From Spiroplasma eriocheiris (lineage in GTDB: Bacteria; Bacillota_I; Bacilli_A; Mycoplasmatales; Mycoplasmataceae), in the NCBI RefSeq assembly GCF_001029265.1, contig NZ_CP011856.1, forward strand, positions 1 through 64,000: a stretch of 64,000 nt of DNA, given 5' to 3'. A program made the translations under genes and the position numbers. A model generated the notes under the pieces. It made no database searches, was not told the origin of the DNA, and saw nothing but the letters and a program-made list of their open reading frames with translations. Below, in pieces: positions 58,122-64,000 of the stretch (its first letter is position 1; every line of letters starts with the position of its first letter).

Positions 58122-58910
58122 ATGAAACGAATTCTTAGCCTATTAACTGCAATTAGTATTAGTGGAAGTTTACCAATTACTCTCGTTAGTTGCAATGCAC
58201 AGCGTTCAGTAATGTCATTAGATGATAGTAGCAATGATATTTTGGCAAAAGATCATAGTTTTAGTTATCATGATATTACTTACTGATCTTCTGATGCGAT
58301 TAATTCCGATGCCTATAAAAATGGGTTTATTAATAATTTAACTAATGCAATTAAAGATGGCGGTAAACAAGTTGATTATAATGAGTTTGTTAAAAATGAT
58401 GGAAGTGGACAAGCTATTGTCTTTAAATTATTGGCAGCTTACGAAGCCAGTTCAAATACTGGTTCGGAAATTAAAAAATATAGTGATATTAAAGTTTTGG
58501 AAAATGATTTTAATACTATTATTTATGACCAGGATAATAAAGCAACCGCAGAGTTTAAAGATGGTTCGTGGGTTAATGTCCCTGATCATGGCCAAATTAA
58601 AGCAGAATATAAAGCAGACACTAAAGTATATGTGGTGACTTTTAGTATTCAAATTGATGTTAGTACAAAGGGCAGGGCCGACAAATTTGTTGGAACTCGT
58701 CGTAATATTATTGGAACTAATAATAAGGATGAAAGTAAATGAACTGATATTACTGGAGCATTTGCGAGTGATCAAACTAGTACGAATTTATTAGTTGATA
58801 GTAGTGATAGCCACTTTAATAAAGGAAAAATCCTTAAAAATAATAAATGGTATATGACAAATTCCTATGACTATCGTTATAAAGTTCAATTTTATTTTAG
58901 TTTGGCATAA
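58122..58910 (+). CDS. Lipoprotein at the end of the lac/tagatose operon
   Basis: It has 262 aa. Signal peptide MKRILSLLTAISISGSLPIT ends with lipobox LVSC (Cys24). The mature part is Asp/Asn/Lys-rich with TGA-Trp codons. It ends with a hydrophobic beta-like strand (YKVQFYFSLA), similar in layout to the lipoprotein at 52657 (both end in an amphipathic strand after a VTFSIQIDVS-like segment). AGAGAGGTGA precedes ATG 58122, 15 bp after lacB. It may bind sugar or glycan outside the cell; no domain is recognised. Confidence 0.8.
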
Positions 58911-58913
58911 TAA

Positions 58914-58954
58914 AAAAATATTTGGTTTAAAATACCAAATATTTTTCATTTTTT
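58914..58954 (+). terminator. Terminator of the lac/tagatose operon
   Basis: A 12-bp perfect stem (58914-58925 with 58935-58946), 9-nt loop and T-rich tail. Confidence 0.88.
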
Positions 58955-59051
58955 TGAAAGTAAAAACCAATATTTTCAAAAAAAATCCTTGAATTATCCT
59001 AAAAAAATAAGAAAATAGTATTACGAGGAAGTGCAAAGGAGATAATTAAGG

Positions 59052-60023
59052 ATGTTTTATCGTTATGAGGAAATTGATAACCAGATTAATCTTAACAACT
59101 TAATTAAATCAAAAGAAACTGATGATATTTTCTTTACCAAAAATAGTTATTTATCAACTAAAATTATTAATTTGTTTGAACTTTTATATGCGTTAACTGT
59201 CGATGGTGATTATAGCTTTGAAACATTATTACAAGGAAAATCTATTAGTTTACAACCATTTAAAATTGAATATTATCCTGCCTTTAAAAAAGACTTGCAA
59301 CAAACTTTATGAGTAATTAAAAAAACAAAAGACTATCAAAGTAATGACCAGGTGTTTAATAAATTATTAGCAAAATACCCCTTTTTAAATATTTCGAGTT
59401 TAAAAAATAAGTTATTAACAGCAATTCAAAAATTTAAAAAGGAAAAATATTTAAAAGCGGATATTTATTTATGAATTGATGATTATTTGGCTTTTATTTT
59501 AAAAAAATTTACGAACATTTATAGTAAATTAAATTTAATGATTAAGCGAAATAATGGTGATTTAAAACTGGGGTTCCCATATGTCCAGGGTGTTTTTCAA
59601 AAGAGAAAAGTTTTTCGTTGCCCACTTTTATTATGAGGGCTACACCTTGACCAGACCCCAGGGGACATTACCTTACAATTAGATTTCAATAATATTGTGA
59701 TTAACCCAATTTTTCGATGAACAATTTTAAAGGCGAATAAAATTGCTACAAGTCATTTATTAAAAATTATTCGTTTTTATGATGTCCGTAATGCAATGGA
59801 AGTGATTGAGCGTGCCAAATTATTATCAGAAGAATGGGGAGCAAAATATCTTTACCAGTTTTCATATTATGTTACGAACGCAACGGAAATGAATTTAATG
59901 AGTTATCAAAAGCCCTTACCAATTTTAAGAAAAGATAGTGTTTTTAAGGAATTTCTTGAAAAATATAAACTAGGAGAAATTGAAATTTGTTATGCAATGT
60001 TTTTAGGTGCATTTAATTATTAA
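59052..60023 (+). CDS. Truncated DUF4011/superfamily 1 helicase-like protein
   Basis: It has 323 aa, open throughout with four TGA-Trp codons. The stretch GFPYVQGVFQKRKVFRCPLL, followed by a long beta-rich part (DITLQLDFNNIVINPIFRW), resembles the N-terminal domain of large DUF4011-type helicases, which have a family pattern of G-x-x-x-L-x-x-x-R-A-P-L-L-L. Those proteins exceed 1,000 residues and carry Walker motifs; here the frame ends at TAA 60021 before any helicase motif. It is either a stand-alone domain or a truncated relic. AAAGGAG precedes ATG 59052. Assignment is tentative. Confidence 0.45.
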
Positions 60024-60066
60024 ATCCGATATAATTTAAAAGCAATAAAGTTAGGAGAAACATAAA

Positions 60067-60714
60067 ATGTCAGTAAAAGATGCAATTGAATGACGAAAAA
60101 CAGTCAAAATATATGATGATAGCAAAGTAATCAGTGCAGAAGAATTAGCAACAATTATTGAAGCAGGACGAATGGCTCCTAGTTCAATGGGATTAGAAGT
60201 TTGTAATATTGTTGTGATTAAAAATAAAGAAATTAAAGCAAAATTTGCATATGATGTTTTAAACGGGTCAAATGTTGAAAAAGGTTTAAAATGTGATACT
60301 TTGGTATGTTTAGTTGGTTATAATGCAAACTATTTAGTTTCCGATGAATTTTTAAGAAGCCGTTTACACCGGAGCGAAGCATTAGATGAAAAGAAACTAA
60401 GTGAAACTATTGAAAAATATCGCCAGTATTTAGAAAACCATGATAATTTAACTAGTTATGTTGATAGTCAAGTTTATATCACAACTGCTTTTATGACCCT
60501 GCAAGCTGCTGATTTAAAAATTGGAACAACAATAATTGGGGGATTTAATGATCACCATAGTAATGATTTATTGCATGAACTTGGTTATATTGATAAAGAT
60601 ATTAAACATACCGTATTATTATTAGCCCTTGGAAAATATGATGAAAAAACAACTGGGGCAACTTTTGCTCGAAAAAGAATTAGCACCGAAGAATTTGCAA
60701 AGATTGTTAAGTAA
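60067..60714 (+). CDS. Nitroreductase family NAD(P)H flavoprotein
   Basis: It has 215 aa with TGA-Trp at 60091. The family start SVKDAIEWRKTVKIYDDSKV contains the FMN-binding arginine. APSSMGLEVCNIVV, ITTAFMTLQAADLKIGT and the C-terminal LALGKYDEK are characteristic. It is an FMN enzyme using NAD(P)H; the physiological substrate is unknown. TTAGGAGAAA precedes ATG 60067. It follows the helicase-like gene by 43 bp and has no clear terminator after it. Confidence 0.9.
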
Positions 60715-60807
60715 TAAATGTTTGCAAGTGTAAAAATTAAAAGAATAAAATAAAAACCAAATAAAAACAACAAATAAATCTATTGTTTTTAATAAAATAT
60801 ATGTTAT

Positions 60808-60850
60808 TATAATAAATGTCGTAAATTAATATACCAAGAAAGTATATTAA
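60808..60850 (+). promoter_or_regulatory. rpmE promoter element and leader hairpin
   Basis: A -10 TATAAT (60808-60813; weak -35) is followed at the expected transcript start by a perfect 9-bp stem TTAATATAC/GTATATTAA (60826-60834 with 60842-60850), 7-nt loop CAAGAAA. It lies 12 nt upstream of the GAGGTG ribosome-binding site. Ribosomal protein leaders of this kind often mediate autoregulation. Confidence 0.5.
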
Positions 60851-60873
60851 TCTTAATAAGAGAGGTGAGTATT

Positions 60874-61191
60874 GTGGCAAAAAAAGGCATCCATCCAAAA
60901 TATTTTGATACTAAAATTACATGTACTACTTGTGGAACGGAATTCATGAGTGGATCAACTAGAGGTGAAGAAATTAAAGTTGATACTTGTTCTTCATGTC
61001 ATCCATTCTACACTGGTAACCAACAATTTGCGAATGCAGCAGGACGAGTTGAACGTTTCAAATCTAAATTTAATAAAAAAGAAGAAATTGCTAAACAAAC
61101 TGCCAGTTTATCAAAAGCACAAAAAGATTTAAACAAAAAAAATGCAAAAGATAAAAAAGAAGCACCCGCAACTGCCGATAAATCAGAATAA
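60874..61191 (+). CDS. rpmE: 50S ribosomal protein L31
   Basis: L31 bridges the ribosomal subunits. Start GTG 60874 (MAKKGIHPKYFDTKI) fits GAGGTG at 60862-60867; an in-frame GTG at 60865 overlaps that site. It has 105 aa. The cysteine motifs CTTCG and CSSCHPFYTG mark the zinc-binding (C+) type. The core is ~68 residues and is followed by a ~35-residue Lys/Ala-rich extension. Monocistronic with hairpin leader and terminator. Confidence 0.97.
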   Translation: MAKKGIHPKYFDTKITCTTCGTEFMSGSTRGEEIKVDTCSSCHPFYTGNQQFANAAGRVERFKSKFNKKEEIAKQTASLSKAQKDLNKKNAKDKKEAPATADKSE

Positions 61192-61201
61192 AATAAATAA
61201 G

Positions 61202-61229
61202 ACACCATTAATTAATGGTGTTTTTTTTG
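61202..61229 (+). terminator. Terminator after rpmE
   Basis: The perfect 20-bp palindrome ACACCATTAATTAATGGTGT (61202-61221) is followed by T residues. Confidence 0.9.
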
Positions 61230-61282
61230 CTTATTTCGGTATAATATTGTATATTTAGAATAAATAGAATGTTGGTGGAAAA

Positions 61283-63205
61283 ATGGGTTTAGAGTTTAAT
61301 AATATTGTTTATAAAAGATATAAAAAAATTATTTTTAATGATTTATCTTTTAGAATTAATAATAAAGAATCTTTAGGCGTTTTTTTTGAAAATAAAATTA
61401 GCCAACGTTATTTTTTAAAATTTTTATTAGGAAAGAAAAAGGTTAATAAAGGGACAATTTATTTAAATAAAAAAAATATTACAACATTATTAACGAAAGA
61501 ACGTAAAATTGCTTATGTTCCCCCAGCTGCTTTCCGTTTAGGATTTTTACCAACAAAACTACGATTAACTTATAATATTTTAAAAACACCAAAGTTTTTA
61601 CACGAAGCAACAATCAAATATTTAAAAAATAAGTATGCTTATCGCGAATTATTAGCAATGGATAATGATAAGTATCGCAAAGACTTAATTAATAAAGTTG
61701 ATAAAATTCTGGAAGAATATATTTATAATTCAATTAAAATTAAAGAACAATGAATGGAAAACTACCGGAATGCAATTAAACTTTTCCATGAAAAAGAGAT
61801 TAAAAAAGTTTTAAAAGAAGATGTGACGGGAATTTTATTTCAGACTGTTAAAACTTATGTTTTAAAAAAAGAAGAATTAAGAATTCAAGAAGGTTACTTA
61901 GCATTTTTACAAGCGTTATGAGATAAAATTTATTATATTTCAGAATTAGATTATTCGTGTGATTGTAAATATGTTGCTAAACGGCGAAAATTAAAAGTTA
62001 AATTATTTACTTTTAATGAAGCAAAATTAATTTGTGAAAAATATCTTAAAATTTTACGAACAGAAATTGTTTACCAGCGTTACCATATTTTTAAAGCGCG
62101 GAAATCTTTAAAAAAATATCGTTTTAATGTTGTTAATATTTTAATGAAAGATAATCAAAAAAAGGAAATTTTAAAAGCAATTTTAAAAAAAAGAAATAAT
62201 AGTATTTTAAAAACTTGAATCCAACTTTCAGATGATCAGTGGTATGAATATAATGAGAAGCAAGAACAGTTAATTGTCACTTTATTACCCGATGAGGCTT
62301 CAATTATAAAGGGAAAAGTTATTGAATATTTTCACAAATATCATTTAGCAATGTTAAATGACACGTTTATTACAAAAAAAGAAGATTATAGTGAATTAAT
62401 TGAGAAAACTAAAAATAAAATTGTAAGCGTTTCTAATCAAGCATATAATTATGTTAAAGAACTAATGTTTGATTTAAATATTAAGATGAATTGACTAAGA
62501 TTAACCAAAAATTTAAGTAGTTTTGACCACACCAAAATTCGGTTAATTAATGCATTATTAGCTAAAAAAGAACTAATTGTTTTGCATCATACTTTTGATA
62601 ACTTAACCCAGAGTGAAGCAAATGAGTTATATAATATTATTAATAATATTAAAAGTTATAATCCTCAAATTACTGTTCTTGTGATTGTTAAAAATGTTGA
62701 AAATATCAAAAATTATGTTAATGGATTTCTACTATTTGATAAACAAAATCATTATAAAGTGATTTCCCAAGTGGAAGCCACGACTACCCCGATGACATTG
62801 GAATTATACAAAACAATGTTTGCAACTTCCGAAAATATTTTTCAGGGAATTTATCATTTATCCAACAAAACAATACAATTAGATGATATTATCATTAAAG
62901 CGGCTAATTTACCTTTAACAAATAATCAAGAGTATATAATTGCGATTAATCCAAAGTATCTTAGCTTTGAAAAGACAAAATTATATAATAAAGAAACCGC
63001 TTTGCATTTTAAAGGGAGTGTTAAAACTGTTAAAAAATCAGGCGGAGCCATTGTTTGCTATTTTGAAACCCATCATAATAAGATTTTTAAATTAATTGTT
63101 GATAATCAACAATTAAATTTGCGAAAATTAACAATGATTTATTTTGAAAAAGGAGCAGTTTTGGTATATGATAAAGAAACGCAAAAATTATTAGGAATTA
63201 TCTAA
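61283..63205 (+). CDS. ABC-type ATPase homologue lacking Walker motifs
   Basis: It has 640 aa, intact, with TGA-Trp codons. The start follows an ABC ATPase: LEFNNIVYKRYKKIIFNDLS, then KGTIYLNKKNITTL and KIAYVPPAAFRLGF (Q-loop region). However, where the P-loop should be, it reads GVFFENKISQRYFLK, without G-x-x-G-x-GK-S/T. A ~290-residue basic, helical insertion follows. The region expected to hold signature and Walker B reads LIVLHHTFDNLTQSEANEL, with His-His instead of Asp-Glu. The end (ALHFKGSVKTVKKSGG to VLVYDKE) looks like a TOBE domain of PotA/MalK-type ATPases. It is therefore probably a non-hydrolysing pseudo-ATPase. The ribosome-binding site GGTGG is modest. Confidence 0.7.
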
Positions 63206-63217
63206 GATAGAAAAGAG

Positions 63218-64000
63218 ATGTTAAAAATGCGCGAAAAAATGGACTTGATCTTAGCAAAAATTAAAGAATACGACAAAATAATTTGTTTACGTCATATTTC
63301 TCCAGATGGGGATGCTTATGGCTCATCATTTGGGTTAGCTAATTTTATTAAGGAAAACTATCCAACTAAAAAAGTCTTAACAGATGGGGAAACAAATGAT
63401 AATTTATCATTTTTAGGGGTTCCCGAAAAGTTAACAGCTGCAGATTACCAAAATGCGTTAGTAATTGTCACTGATACTGCTAATACTGAACGCATTGATA
63501 GTTTGTATTGGCAAACAGCCCAAGAAGTTATTAAAATTGACCATCATCCTGATGATACCCCTTATGGAGATCTTTCCTGAGTGGATGCGAAACGAATCGC
63601 TGCTTCAGAAATGGTGAGTGAGTTAGTTTTTCATAGTAAATTAAAAGTTTCATCCCAAACTGCGCGGTTGCTATACACGGGAATTATTACTGATTCAAAT
63701 CGTTTTTTATTTCGTAACACCACGAGTACAACTTTAATTCTGGCAAGTAAGCTTTTAGCAACTGGTTTTGATGTGCAAGAAATTTATCAACATTTATATT
63801 TGGAATCATGAGTTAATGTGAAGTTTAAAAATTACTTACAAAGTTTAGTTGAAATTAGTGCGCATGGTGTTGGATACATTAAAATTACCGATGAGATGTT
63901 ACAACAACATCAAATGGCATATGATCTTGTTAAAGGCTGAGTTAATATCTTAGCTAATATTAAAGAAATTAAAATTTGATTATTTTTTATTGAAAATAAA
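63218..64000 (+). CDS. DHH-family phosphoesterase NrnA-like, partial
   Basis: NrnA degrades very short RNA and 3'-phosphoadenosine 5'-phosphate. At least 261 codons are seen; the gene runs off the window end with no stop. Motifs: HISPDGDAYGSSFG (first metal site), VTDTANTERI (second), IDHHPDD (the DHH motif), and YTGIITDSNRFLFRNTT (later DHH motif). TGA-Trp codons at 63578 and 63809 and after. ATG 63218 or ATG 63227 could be the start; AAAAGAG is a modest ribosome-binding site for the second. It starts 13 bp after the ABC-like gene. Confidence 0.9.

Overview
This window is the replication-origin region of a Spiroplasma-like mollicute chromosome. TGA is read as tryptophan: dozens of genes stay open only under translation table 4. 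The DNA is very AT-rich, a lipobox follows the signal peptide of several surface proteins, and an isoprenoid MEP-pathway gene (ispD) is kept, which most mollicutes have lost. Base 1 is the first base of dnaA. All but two genes lie on the + strand, as expected for a replichore running rightwards from oriC. The genus is an inference from these features; I ran no database search.

Layout. (1) 1-17.7 kb is an intact housekeeping block: dnaA-[oriC]-dnaN-gyrB-gyrA-serS, a perfect parS site, the SRP RNA gene ffs, tadA-dnaX-recR-tmk-holB-trmN6-tilS-ftsH. (2) 17.8-27 kb is accessory: a membrane protein, an RpiR regulator broken by one stop codon, then a glycosylasparaginase gene with lactose/cellobiose-type PTS genes (IIA, an enzyme IIC with a ~280-residue charged tail, IIB), pepV and hslO. 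(3) 27-42.7 kb holds surface and export genes: a propeller-like lipoprotein broken at its signal peptide, an ABC ATPase, two sets of membrane protein plus giant FtsX-type permease (the first set broken, the second intact), a TDT-family transporter divergent from pncB, and another lipoprotein. (4) 42.7-48.6 kb is intact housekeeping: a small DUF1904-like gene, dus, lysS, a degenerate AsnA homologue, ispD, and rpsF-ssb-rpsR behind an S6:S18-type leader. (5) 48.7-58.9 kb holds a frameshifted dicarboxylate symporter, a frameshifted NADH oxidase, and a lactose/galactose (tagatose-6-phosphate) locus: class II aldolase, lipoprotein, DeoR regulator, EIICB, membrane protein, EIIA, LacA, LacB, lipoprotein. 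(6) 59-64 kb holds a truncated helicase-like protein, a nitroreductase, rpmE with a leader hairpin, an ABC-type ATPase homologue without Walker motifs, and the start of an NrnA-like phosphoesterase.

Two themes stand out. First, at least eight genes are disrupted by one small change each (two stop codons, five apparent -1 indels and one +1 indel, mostly in homopolymers). All of them are transport, surface, regulatory or redox genes; every replication and translation gene is intact. This looks like ongoing gene decay or phase variation, although homopolymer sequencing error has to be excluded. Second, several proteins keep a fold but lose its catalytic residues (AsnA-like, ABC-like), and the PTS permeases carry unusual charged extensions. 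The glycosylasparaginase-PTS locus is the best candidate for an undescribed system: it suggests uptake and intracellular cleavage of N-glycan core sugars linked to asparagine.
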